From positions 1 to 40,515 of the IMG/VR virus record IMGVR_UViG_3300043395_002208: a stretch of DNA of 40,515 bases, one strand, 5' to 3'. Position numbers and translations under genes: made by a program. Positions within the stretch are counted from its first letter, which is position 1; each line of letters starts with the position of its first letter. The notes under the pieces were generated by a model. The model saw only the letters and a list, made by a program, of their open reading frames with translations. It ran no database searches and was not told the DNA's origin. This stretch comes from a virus. This document shows, one piece after another, positions 7,297 through 14,345 of this stretch.

Positions 7297-7473
7297 ATGA
7301 CGCTCCGCTCTGACGGCCGGCGCTTGATCCAGCTGACGATGCGGCCGGATCTCTACGCCCAGATCCAGTCCCACTGCAGGGATCTGGACATGCCCATCAC
7401 CGTGTGGGCCCGAGAGCTGATCCGGCGCGAGCTGGCGCAGCCGACCATCCATCCATCGCAATCCCGACCCTGA
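7297..7473 (+). CDS. Second ribbon-helix-helix protein
   Basis: A 58-residue protein with strand RRLIQLTMRP at residues 8-17, helix A (DLYAQIQSHCRDL) and helix B (PITVWARELIRRELA), the Arc/CopG layout. It is clearly related in design to the RHH protein at 5275-5451 but not close in sequence. The stop overlaps the ssb ATG as TGATG. Operator-like motifs flank it on both sides (7242 and 7454, the latter inside its final codons). It may be an autoregulator of the ssb-sigma unit. Confidence 0.7.
   Translation: MTLRSDGRRLIQLTMRPDLYAQIQSHCRDLDMPITVWARELIRRELAQPTIHPSQSRP
7454..7469. promoter_or_regulatory. Operator-family motif at the ssb start
   Basis: CATCGCAATCCCGACC matches 14 of 16 positions of the motif seen before recT and in the 5.5-kb divergent region. 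It ends three bases before the ssb ATG and lies inside the last codons of the RHH gene. A protein bound here could act as a roadblock, or the site could be an RNA-level element. Its role is inferred from similarity alone. Confidence 0.4.
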
Positions 7474-7916
7474 TGGCGAATACTTCTGACCTGATCGCGG
7501 CGATCATCCGATCGGCGCAGTTCACGATCGTGGGCCGCGTCGCCCGTGATCCAGAGGCCCGGTACTTCCAGTCCGGCACGTGCAAGACGCAGATCAACCT
7601 GGCTGTCAACCGCCCTGGTGCGAAGAAGGACGACGGCAGCCAGCCGGATTGGTTCAAGGCTGAGCTCTGGGGCGAGGACGCCGAAGCCGCGGTGAACGAG
7701 CTGCGGAAAGGCGACCTGGTGAGCGTGACCGGGCGGATCGCCACCGAGAGCTGGACCACCCGTGAGGGTGAGCAGCGGACCGACCTGGTGATCAAGGCGC
7801 AGGAGTGGGGTCTGGTGGGCGGGAACGCTGCCCCAAAACCGGCCGCTGGTGAGGCGCCGGCTGCAGCGGCTCCAGCCCCTGCCCCGAGCTACGCCAACGA
7901 CGCGCTTTCCTTCTGA
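7473..7916 (+). CDS. ssb: Single-stranded DNA-binding protein
   Basis: A 147-residue SSB. The OB-fold is recognisable from FTIVGRVARDPEARYFQSG through NLAVNR, DWFKAELWGEDAEAA and KGDLVSVTGRIATESWTTRE. A Pro/Ala linker at about 118-140 leads to the tail NDALSF, a weaker version of the acidic tip (DDDIPF-like) that host SSBs use to recruit partners. The ATG at 7473 is the first that leaves the OB-fold intact and overlaps the upstream stop. It should coat single-stranded DNA during replication and RecT-mediated annealing. Confidence 0.9.
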   Translation: MANTSDLIAAIIRSAQFTIVGRVARDPEARYFQSGTCKTQINLAVNRPGAKKDDGSQPDWFKAELWGEDAEAAVNELRKGDLVSVTGRIATESWTTREGEQRTDLVIKAQEWGLVGGNAAPKPAAGEAPAAAAPAPAPSYANDALSF

Positions 7917-7924
7917 GGCAGCCA

Positions 7925-8773
7925 ATGAGCACCGACACCCTCGGCGACTACCTCAGCGCCACACGGCGCTATCCGCTCCTGACCACGACGCAGGAGATCG
8001 AGCTCGGCCGGCAGGTGCAGGCGATGCAGGCCATCAAGGCCTCGGGCCGCACTGACCTCACCCGGGCCGAGAAGCGGGCCATGAGGCTCGGACAACGCGC
8101 CGCGCAGCGGATGATCTGCTCCAACCTGCGGCTGGTGGTGAGCGTCGCCAAGCGCTACGCCAGGATGTGCCAGAGCCTGGAGCTGATGGATTGCATCAGC
8201 CTCGGCAACATCGGCCTCGCCCGTGCGGTTGAGACGTTTGATCCAGCCAGCGGGTACAAGTTCTCCACCTTCGCCTATTGGTGGATCCGGCAGAACATCA
8301 TGCGCGGGATGATGGATTCGGACCGGATGATCCGTGTGCCGATCCATCAGTACGAGAAGGCGAACAAGCTGCGGAGGATTCTGCGGGAACAGCCTCATCT
8401 GTCGATCGAGGAAGCCGTCAAGTTGATCGGCACCACGGTTGAGGATGTGCGGCGTGTGGCGACGGTGTGGAACAACACCTCGCTGGACGTTGAGGCCGTC
8501 GACGGCCTGCCACTGCTGACGTTGGTGCCTGATGAGGGCCCGAGCGTGGAGGAGCGCGCGGAGATGACCGATGCAGCGGAGAAGCTGCAGGACCTGCTGG
8601 GCTACCTGGAGGAAGGTCAGCGTGAAATGCTGGAGCTGCGTTACGGGCTGAGGGGCGAGCCGCAGACGTTCGCGCAGATCGGCAAGGGCCGCGGCTGCAC
8701 CAGGCAGGCGGTACAGCAGCAGATCGACCGCGCGCTGCGGCGGGTGAAGTTGTTGGCGGGGGTGGCGGCATGA
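7925..8773 (+). CDS. Phage-encoded RpoD-family (group 2-like) sigma factor
   Basis: A 282-residue sigma-70 family protein. Region 1.2 (DTLGDYLSATRRYPLLTTTQ) has the style of cyanobacterial factors. Region 2 carries SNLRLVVSVAKRYA, then GNIGLARAVETFDPASGYKF and STFAYWWIRQNIMRGMM, the core-binding and -10 recognition helices. Region 4 ends with FAQIGKGRGCTRQAVQQQID, the -35 recognition HTH. It lacks the long region 1.1 of a primary sigma. In region 2.2 the usual QEG before the GxIGL helix is replaced by SLG. It probably redirects host RNA polymerase to phage genes. It sits between ssb and the SNF2-like helicase, overlapping the latter by four bases. Confidence 0.9.
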   Translation: MSTDTLGDYLSATRRYPLLTTTQEIELGRQVQAMQAIKASGRTDLTRAEKRAMRLGQRAAQRMICSNLRLVVSVAKRYARMCQSLELMDCISLGNIGLARAVETFDPASGYKFSTFAYWWIRQNIMRGMMDSDRMIRVPIHQYEKANKLRRILREQPHLSIEEAVKLIGTTVEDVRRVATVWNNTSLDVEAVDGLPLLTLVPDEGPSVEERAEMTDAAEKLQDLLGYLEEGQREMLELRYGLRGEPQTFAQIGKGRGCTRQAVQQQIDRALRRVKLLAGVAA

Positions 8774-10185
8774 CTAGCTCCTACTCTCGGTTTCTCACCA
8801 GGAAGACGCACGAAGGGGCCGCCCACGGGTTTGAGCCAGTTTGGATGCCGCCCAACCTTTTTGACTTTCAGAGGTCGCTGGTTGAGTGGGCCGTGCGAAA
8901 GGGCCGCGCCGCGATCTTCGCGGACTGTGGCCTGGGGAAGACGGCCATGCAGCTCACTTGGGCTGAGAACGTCACCCGACACACTTTCAGGCCCGTACTC
9001 ATCTTGACTCCGCTGGCAGTTGCGGCCCAGACAATCCGTGAGGCTGAGAAATTCGGAATCACGGTCGGTCGCAGTGCTGACGGGTCCGTTCCGGCGCCCA
9101 TCACCATCACCAACTACGAGCGACTGGAGCATTTCCGGCCCTCGGACTTTGCTGGTGTGGTCTGCGACGAATCCAGCATCCTCAAGAGCTTTGACGGGGC
9201 CCGCCGCAATGAGATCACCAATTTCATGCGAAAGGTCCCCTACCGGCTGCTGGCTACTGCCACCGCCGCTCCGAACGACTTCATCGAACTTGGCACCAGC
9301 TCTGAAGCTCTTGGCTACATGGGGCACATGGACATGCTGGCCAGGTTCTTCAAGAACGACCAGAACAACCTCACCAGCCGGCGCATGTACGGAGAGGCAC
9401 CCAAATGGCGCTTCAAAGGCCATGCCGAGCGGCCGTTCTGGCAATGGGTCACCAGCTGGGCCAGGGCCTGCCGCACTCCCTCGGATCTTGGCTTTGAGGA
9501 TGGCCGCTTCATCCTCCCGCCACTTCAGGAGACAGACCACCTGATCAGTACGGACACCGTGCCCGAGGGGATGCTGTTCTCCATGCCCGCAACCGACCTG
9601 CGGGAGCAACGGGCAGAAAAAAAGCGCACGGTCCGCGAACGATGCGAACAGGTGGCCGCCATGGTCAACCACACAGGCCAGCCCGCACTGGTCTGGTGCC
9701 ACCTGAACGAAGAGGGCGACCTACTGCAAGAGCTGATCCCTGATGCGATCCAGGTTGCTGGTTCTGATCGGGACGAGGTGAAAGAGCGTCGGTTGATCGA
9801 CTTTGCCGAGGGCCGCGCCAGGGTGCTGATCACGAAGCCAAAAATCGGGGCGTGGGGCCTGAACTTTCAGCACTGCAACCACGTCACCTACTTTCCGAGC
9901 CACAGCTTTGAGCAGTATTACCAGTCTGTCCGGCGCTGCTGGCGGTTTGGTCAGTCTCGCCCTGTCACGGTTGACATTGTGCTCACTGAAGGTGAGCGGC
10001 GAATCATGGAGAACCTGCAACGCAAGCGGCACCAGGCCGAGCAGATGTTCTCCAACCTTGTAGCTGAGATGAGTCACTCCCTCTCGATCCAGAAAAATCC
10101 CTACCCAACCACCGCAATTAAGGTCCCGTCATGGATGTCATCACCGACCGTTACGCCATCTATCATGGCGACTGCATCAATGTGA
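8770..10185 (+). CDS. SNF2/DEAD-like helicase paired with a methyltransferase
   Basis: A 471-residue superfamily 2 ATPase. Motifs are Walker A CGLGKT at 53-58, the Walker B variant CDESS at 132-136, TATAAP near 163-168 and motif VI QSVRRCWRFGQ at 385-395. The DESS box and the RCWRFGQ ending are typical of SNF2-like translocases rather than DEAH replicative helicases. The 3' end overlaps the methyltransferase gene by 55 bp in another frame, a strong sign of linked function. DNA modification with remodelling, or counter-defence, are possible roles. No nuclease motif is present, so a complete restriction enzyme is not supported. Confidence 0.85.
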   Translation: MTSSYSRFLTRKTHEGAAHGFEPVWMPPNLFDFQRSLVEWAVRKGRAAIFADCGLGKTAMQLTWAENVTRHTFRPVLILTPLAVAAQTIREAEKFGITVGRSADGSVPAPITITNYERLEHFRPSDFAGVVCDESSILKSFDGARRNEITNFMRKVPYRLLATATAAPNDFIELGTSSEALGYMGHMDMLARFFKNDQNNLTSRRMYGEAPKWRFKGHAERPFWQWVTSWARACRTPSDLGFEDGRFILPPLQETDHLISTDTVPEGMLFSMPATDLREQRAEKKRTVRERCEQVAAMVNHTGQPALVWCHLNEEGDLLQELIPDAIQVAGSDRDEVKERRLIDFAEGRARVLITKPKIGAWGLNFQHCNHVTYFPSHSFEQYYQSVRRCWRFGQSRPVTVDIVLTEGERRIMENLQRKRHQAEQMFSNLVAEMSHSLSIQKNPYPTTAIKVPSWMSSPTVTPSIMATASM

Positions 10186-11099
10186 TGCACGGACTGCCGT
10201 CCGAGAGCATTCACTTTTCGATCTACTCGCCGCCGTTCGCTGGGCTGTACGTTTACAGCTCTAACGAGCGGGACATCTCAAACTGCTCTGACTACGATCA
10301 GTTCTTCCAGCATTACGGCTTTGTTGTGTCAGAGCTTCACCGCTTGACGCTGCCTGGCCGGCTCACTGCGGTTCATTGCACCGACATCCCGACTGGCAAC
10401 AGCGGCCAGGATGCCCTGATGGATCTACCGGGTAAGATCATCGCTCTCCATGAGAGCTTGGGCTGGCACTATGTTGCCCGGCACACAATTTGGAAGGAGC
10501 CGCTCTGGGTTCGGAACCGGACCATGGTGAAGAATCTGGCTCACAAGACCATCGTCGACGATGCCGCCTATGCCGGTGTTGCCTCAGCCGATTACCTGCT
10601 GGTGTTTCGCCGCAGCGGGGAGAATCCAATCCCCATTGCCAACCCCACGGGACTGGATCACTACGCTGGGGAATGCCCTATCCCAGCTGAGCTTCACCGC
10701 TACAAAGGATGGAAGGGCAAGCAAACTGAGAACCGGTTTAGTCATTGGATCTGGCGTCGCTACGCCTCTTCGATCTGGGACGACATCAACATGGGCCGTG
10801 TGCTGCCGTTCCGGGATTCAAAAGATCCCGACGATGAGAAGCACGTCCACCCTCTCCAGCTTGACGTGATTGACCGTGCCATCTGCCTCCGGTCAAATCC
10901 CGGCGAGACGGTGCTAACCCCGTTCATGGGCGTTGGCAGCGAGGTCTATGGCGCTGTTCAGCTGGGTCGCCGTGCCATTGGTATCGAGCTGAAAGAGTCG
11001 TATTTCAGACAAGCGATCAAGAACATGGAGATCGCTGTGGAAGACACCAGACAGCCAGACCAGGGAGACCTGTTTGATCTTGGAGGTGATTTCGAGTGA
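10131..11099 (+). CDS. DNA N4-cytosine/N6-adenine methyltransferase, beta class
   Basis: A 322-residue methyltransferase. The catalytic motif IV SPPF is at 33-36 and the AdoMet-binding FMGVGS motif at 265-270, so catalysis precedes cofactor binding as in the beta class. HPLQLDVIDRAI at 240-251 is the expected helix upstream of motif I. SPP(F/Y) is more usual for N4-cytosine enzymes, whereas DPPY marks N6-adenine enzymes. The C-terminus ends with an acidic GDLFDL tail. It overlaps the SNF2-like helicase and the following small gene. It probably protects phage DNA from host restriction or marks it for the helicase partner; the target sequence is unknown. Confidence 0.9.
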   Translation: MDVITDRYAIYHGDCINVMHGLPSESIHFSIYSPPFAGLYVYSSNERDISNCSDYDQFFQHYGFVVSELHRLTLPGRLTAVHCTDIPTGNSGQDALMDLPGKIIALHESLGWHYVARHTIWKEPLWVRNRTMVKNLAHKTIVDDAAYAGVASADYLLVFRRSGENPIPIANPTGLDHYAGECPIPAELHRYKGWKGKQTENRFSHWIWRRYASSIWDDINMGRVLPFRDSKDPDDEKHVHPLQLDVIDRAICLRSNPGETVLTPFMGVGSEVYGAVQLGRRAIGIELKESYFRQAIKNMEIAVEDTRQPDQGDLFDLGGDFE

Positions 11100-11266
11100 C
11101 CACCAACAGTCTCAATCCCGATCGCAACTCCCCGGAGGTGTGGACGCACCTCCAGGAGCTGCACAGGTTCCACCCGCCGGCGGTGCCTGCAATGCCCACG
11201 CCGTTTGAGCTCCCGGACGGAACGTTTGACGCCAAGTCGTATCTCGAGTGGTTGAACCGGAAATGA
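11096..11266 (+). CDS. Small hypothetical protein
   Basis: A 56-residue protein from a GTG start (MTTNSLNPDRNSPEVWTHLQ) to a tail DAKSYLEWLNRK. The GTG overlaps the methyltransferase stop (GTGA) and the stop overlaps the next ATG (ATGA), so the gene is embedded in the operon. No family is recognised. An imperfect copy of the operator motif (AGTCTCAATCCCGATC, 11108-11123) lies in its first codons, perhaps by chance. Confidence 0.6.
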   Translation: MTTNSLNPDRNSPEVWTHLQELHRFHPPAVPAMPTPFELPDGTFDAKSYLEWLNRK

Positions 11267-11730
11267 CCCGCCACCGCCACGGCAAGGGCTCCTGCAACCC
11301 CAACGCACGGTGGACTGAGGCCATCGTGCGCGAGATGCGAGAGCTGCACCTGATCCAGCGGCTGAGCATCCGCCAGATCGCTGCCAGGTTCCAGACCTAC
11401 AACGCCAACGTATCGAAGATCGTCCGGTGGATCGACTGGGCGCACTGCGATCACGACCTCCGTGATCTCCCGCGGCCCACGTTGGTCGCTGTGCCCCCGC
11501 GACCGCCGATCAGCCCCGAGGAGGAGGCTCGCCGGCGGCAACGGAGGCGTGAACGGCAGCGCGAGTACAGCCGCAACTGGCGGCGGCGGCATCAGACGCA
11601 GACCTGCAGCCGCTGCGTCCACTGGATCGCCACCGGTGGCCGCTGCGGCCTGGAGTACCCGGAGGCGGGCATGTCCCGGGGGACGTTTGCCCGGGACTGC
11701 CCGGCCTATGTGGTGCAGGGGGTGGCCTGA
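11263..11730 (+). CDS. HTH and zinc-binding protein
   Basis: A 155-residue basic protein. Residues about 15-50 form a helix-turn-helix of the kind found in phage HNH-associated proteins (IVREMRELHLIQRLSIRQIA, then NVSKIVRWIDW). A very Arg-rich stretch (EEARRRQRRRERQREYSRN) follows. The C-terminal third has a CSRC...C...C pattern that should bind zinc (CSRCVHW, GGRCGLEYPEAG, ARDCPAY). DNA binding is likely; the target is unknown. It ends the rightward replication operon, 17 bp before the convergent recombinase stop. Confidence 0.65.
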   Translation: MTRHRHGKGSCNPNARWTEAIVREMRELHLIQRLSIRQIAARFQTYNANVSKIVRWIDWAHCDHDLRDLPRPTLVAVPPRPPISPEEEARRRQRRRERQREYSRNWRRRHQTQTCSRCVHWIATGGRCGLEYPEAGMSRGTFARDCPAYVVQGVA

Positions 11731-11747
11731 TGGACGCTCGGACCGCC

Positions 11748-13025
11748 CTACGCCAGATCGCCCTGCAGGCCCTGGCGAATCCTGATCTCGACCTCAGCGG
11801 GGTTCCCGACGTAGAGGATCTCGCCCACGAACTCCAGAAGGACAGCCCGCAGCTGAACGTCGGTGGCGGTCTCGAGCGCACCGGGCACCGCAAACAACGC
11901 CGCAAGCCGGCCCGCCTCGATGCCTGATGGCCGGGCAGGTTCCATCAACTTCAGTTCCAGCTCATCAATGCTGCGATCCAGCCCCGGCACACCCTGCGAC
12001 TGCAGCTGGCGGAGCTGATCCAGCTGCTGCTGCCACTGCGCAGCTTCGGGATTGATCGTTGGCGCCGCCGCACTGGCTGCCACGCGGCCGAGACCATGGC
12101 TGGCATGTCGCAGGGCTTCGACTGCCTGAGCTCGCACCTTCCACTCGGCGATGCCGCGGCTGTACCACTGGCAGGAAACCGCAGTGCATTTCAGCCGTGG
12201 GTGCTTGCGGCCCAGACTGCCGTAGTGCATCCAGCTGCCGCAGGCCTGGCAGCGCACCATGCCCGAGAACAGCCGGATGGTCCGCGGGGCCCTGCCCTTG
12301 CCGCTGCGTCGCCTGTTGCGGTGCTCCATCGCCCGGCGCCATTCATCCCAAGTGATCAGCGGCTCCACGGCGTTGGCTTTGCCGCTGATGACGCCTCTGA
12401 GCATGGGGTGCTCGATCCAGTCGTAGAGGCCCTGAGCGCTCCACTGCCGGCTGTGCTGGCGGATCACCGCAACGGCGTTCATCTCTGCGGCGACCATCTG
12501 ATCCCAGAGCAGCCGCGCATCTGCCCAGTGCTCGGGGTGCGGGACCACCTGGCTGCCGTCGTACAGGTAGCCGTAGGGGACCTTGGCGCAGGCGTAGTGG
12601 CCTGCGGCTTTGCGGCGATCGAGGCCGTTCTTGATGTTGATGCTCTTGATCTGCGAATCGACCTCGTTGACGGTGGCCATCACGCCGGTCATGAGCCGCG
12701 CCGCGGGGTCGGAGATGTCGCCAGGTGTACCGTCGAGGAACCGCACGACCACGCCACGGCGGGCACAGATCCGCAAGAACTGGACGTCCTCACCGCGGCG
12801 CGAGAGGCGCGATTGTGAGATGGCGACGACCTCGCGGGCATGGCCTGAGGCAACCAAGGCCTGCAGCTCGTCCCACCCGGGCCGGCGGCCGCCATCCTTG
12901 AATGCAGAGGCCCGCTCGCGGATCACCCGGTCACAGCCCGCCGCCAGGAGTTGCTGCACCTGGGCTTCGATGCTCAGGTCTTGGTCGGCCTGATCGGTGG
13001 AAACCCTGGCGTAGCCGACGATCAC
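11748..13025 (-). CDS. Large serine recombinase (putative phage integrase)
   Basis: A 425-residue serine recombinase, the likely enzyme for integration and excision. From a GTG at 13025 the N-terminal resolvase domain begins IVGYARVSTDQ with catalytic Ser9; SQSRLSRRGED carries the conserved arginines. A recombinase domain follows (KVPYGYLYDG ... LRGVISGKA). A zinc ribbon uses CQAC and LKCTAVSC. The C-terminal third is helical. The size and domain order fit a large serine integrase; it also resembles the cyanobacterial XisF group. The frame continues upstream of 13025 without protein-like composition, so the start is a choice. It is the only leftward gene between 5.5 and 15.2 kb. Confidence 0.88.
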   Translation of the reverse strand: MIVGYARVSTDQADQDLSIEAQVQQLLAAGCDRVIRERASAFKDGGRRPGWDELQALVASGHAREVVAISQSRLSRRGEDVQFLRICARRGVVVRFLDGTPGDISDPAARLMTGVMATVNEVDSQIKSINIKNGLDRRKAAGHYACAKVPYGYLYDGSQVVPHPEHWADARLLWDQMVAAEMNAVAVIRQHSRQWSAQGLYDWIEHPMLRGVISGKANAVEPLITWDEWRRAMEHRNRRRSGKGRAPRTIRLFSGMVRCQACGSWMHYGSLGRKHPRLKCTAVSCQWYSRGIAEWKVRAQAVEALRHASHGLGRVAASAAAPTINPEAAQWQQQLDQLRQLQSQGVPGLDRSIDELELKLMEPARPSGIEAGRLAALFAVPGALETATDVQLRAVLLEFVGEILYVGNPAEVEIRIRQGLQGDLA

Positions 13026-13058
13026 GGGCGAATGGGCAACACTGATCGGCAGGGTAGC

Positions 13059-13111
13059 TAGCGCAGCCTCTCGGTCGAGAAGTTGCGCTAATGACGCACC
13101 CTGTGTATGGT
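13059..13111. promoter_or_regulatory. Inverted repeats and rightward promoter between integrase and HTH gene
   Basis: TAGCGCA (13059-13065) and TGCGCTA (13084-13090) form a 7-bp inverted repeat. TGCG-CTAATGA-CGCA (13084-13098) is a second dyad overlapping it. On the plus strand TTGCGC (13083-13088) and TATGGT (13106-13111) are 17 bp apart, so the dyads would cover the -35 box. This is the natural place for a switch between the leftward recombinase and the rightward HTH gene, and attP may also lie nearby. Confidence 0.5.
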
Positions 13112-13117
13112 GGGAGA

Positions 13118-13302
13118 GCGCCGCAGGAAGCGGGCGCCAGAACCTGGAGAACTGAATAGGGATCAGGCCCCGCCCGGGGCCCAGTCCACTGGGGCCATGT
13201 CCTGCAGCGCCTGGAAGCGATGGCGCGCGGGACACCCGTACACCCGGTTGCAGGCCTTGGAAGGCCTCCCGGAAACCGCCCCGCAAGAGGGGCAGAGGAA
13301 AC
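13118..13302 (+). other. Structured leader with competing hairpins
   Basis: No convincing gene occupies these 185 bp. GGCCCC-GCCC-GGGGCC (13166-13181) and CCCAGT-CC-ACTGGG (13180-13193, extendable to 13196) overlap, so they cannot both form. Two further hairpins follow: AGGCCTT/AAGGCCT (13252-13267) and GCCCC-GCAAGA-GGGGC (13278-13293). The last ends just before the AGAGGAAAC ribosome-binding region of the gene at 13303. The set suggests an RNA leader that controls that gene; part of it could instead be attP. Confidence 0.4.
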
Positions 13303-13830
13303 ATGGACTACACGATCAATCCCGCGGCCGCTCAGGTCGTGGATGCGCTGTTCGCTGCCGCTGAAGCGGTCGAGCAGTTCCCCGGGCAGGCAGCCCGCAC
13401 CGCCAAGCGGTGGGCGCCGAAGGTCCAGGCAGTGGTTGAGCAGATCGACTGGGCTGAGGTGGCCACGATCGTCGGCCACGGGCTGCTGGCCCTGATGGTG
13501 CTCACCTACGAGCTGGGTCGTGCGCTCGGCACTGTGGTGCATCGCGCCAACGACTGGCTGGCGCCGCGGTGGGCTGGGCTCTGGGTTCGCCCCGAGGCGC
13601 CTGATGCTGAGCCCGCCCGGGTGGTGCTGCTGCTGCCCCCGGCGCCGGCACCGCTGGCCCTGCTGGGTCCGGCTGTAGCCCCGGCTCCTGAAGCGCCGAC
13701 CACGCTGGCCGACCCGATCGCTACAGCCCTGGTGCTCATCGCCCAGGGGACCAGCATCCGGGCCGCCGCCAGGCAGCTGGGCATTGCCCGGACGACCCTG
13801 CGGCGCCGGCTGCAGGAGGTGGCGGCCTGA
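13303..13830 (+). CDS. HTH protein with hydrophobic segment
   Basis: A 175-residue protein. Residues about 45-75 include a hydrophobic helix (IVGHGLLALMVLTYELGRAL) that may span or touch a membrane, then a Pro/Ala-rich linker. The C-terminus is a Fis- or resolvase-like helix-turn-helix, TSIRAAARQLGIARTTLRRR. A DNA-binding role is likely, but the target is unknown. GAGG seven bases before the ATG is a fair ribosome-binding site. It is divergent from the recombinase and could be a directionality or control factor, though it is larger than typical ones. Confidence 0.65.
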   Translation: MDYTINPAAAQVVDALFAAAEAVEQFPGQAARTAKRWAPKVQAVVEQIDWAEVATIVGHGLLALMVLTYELGRALGTVVHRANDWLAPRWAGLWVRPEAPDAEPARVVLLLPPAPAPLALLGPAVAPAPEAPTTLADPIATALVLIAQGTSIRAAARQLGIARTTLRRRLQEVAA

Positions 13831-13838
13831 TGCCACGG

Positions 13839-13854
13839 GGGGGCTTCGGCCCCC
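13839..13854. terminator. GC hairpin after the HTH gene
   Basis: GGGGGC-TTCG-GCCCCC forms a very stable stem with a TTCG tetraloop eight bases after the HTH gene stop. There is no T tract, so termination would be weak or would need help. It marks the end of that transcription unit and the start of a 310-bp stretch without a firm gene. Confidence 0.45.
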
Positions 13855-13901
13855 TCCACCGGCGTACCTGCACTACCCACAGATGTGCAGCGACTGCCGG
13901 T

Positions 13902-13917
13902 AATCGCGATCCCGACC
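13902..13917. promoter_or_regulatory. Operator-family motif AATCGCGATCCCGACC
   Basis: Matches 13 of 16 positions of the phage operator-like consensus. It lies in the intergenic stretch before the small gene at 14154 and the KilA-N gene. No clear promoter boxes were found around it. It is included because the motif is otherwise concentrated at early gene starts. Confidence 0.4.
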
Positions 13918-13923
13918 ACGACC

Positions 13924-13956
13924 CCCAATCAAGGAACCTCCAGTAGCCTGATTGGG
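13924..13956. repeat. 8-bp inverted repeat CCCAATCA/TGATTGGG
   Basis: A perfect 8-bp inverted repeat with a 17-bp loop directly follows the operator-like motif. A second inverted repeat, GCCTCC/GGAGGC, lies near 14025-14048, and a single GTAGAC hexamer is at 14020-14025. The rest of 13831-14153 shows TTGACA at 14064-14069 without a good -10 box and no gene I can support. Confidence 0.45.
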
Positions 13957-14153
13957 CCGGGTCGGCGCGGATAAAACACCAGTCCCTGACTGGGAAGAAG
14001 CGCAGGGGTGGGGGTGCCTGTAGACGCCTCCTGAAACCTCATCGGAGGCCCGGTTGAAACATGGTTGACAGATCGCGGCGCGTGTGATCAGCATTGAGTC
14101 ACTCGGTGGCGACGCCGAGGGATCTACAGGCCCGCCTTGAGCGGGAGCTACTC

Positions 14154-14342
14154 ATGAGCACCATGTGCCCACCTGCCGGCGTGCCCGGCGGATCCCCTTT
14201 TGCCAACCGCTACGAGCGGCTGATGTGGGAACTCGGTTTCCCGGTGACGTTTGAGACCCGGGAGGAACTGGAAGCGGCGATCGCCGAGATCCAGGACCGG
14301 CCGGAGTTTCGCGGCGTGACCATCTCCGTGACGGAGGCCTGA
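14154..14342 (+). CDS. Small hypothetical protein
   Basis: A 62-residue protein with a central YERLMWELGFPVTFETREEL and a C-terminal half that looks like an alpha/beta fold. The ATG at 14154 is preferred because CGGGAG lies eight bases upstream; a TTG at 14094 would add 20 residues. It precedes the KilA-N gene by three bases and is probably co-expressed. Function unknown. Confidence 0.6.
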   Translation: MSTMCPPAGVPGGSPFANRYERLMWELGFPVTFETREELEAAIAEIQDRPEFRGVTISVTEA

Positions 14343-14345
14343 TCC

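Noticed and set aside
10384-10395. ATCCCGAC matches in the methyltransferase gene and in the fibre-like repeats near 25920 and at 37510
   Set aside because: Only 8-12 bases match, they lie in mid-gene without dyad partners or promoter boxes, and this is the frequency expected by chance in GC-rich DNA.
11730-11927. Plus-strand 65-codon frame starting at the stop of the HTH-zinc gene
   Set aside because: It overlaps the 3' end of the recombinase antisense for most of its length. The TGATG overlap is suggestive, but the sequence after the first 20 residues looks like a shadow.
12096-12818. 240-residue plus-strand frame inside the recombinase
   Set aside because: Antisense shadow of a gene with a recognisable serine-recombinase active site and zinc ribbon.
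13107-13364. 85-codon plus-strand frame in the leader before the HTH gene
   Set aside because: Basic, low-information composition and 60-base overlap with the next gene. Explained better by structured leader or att sequence.
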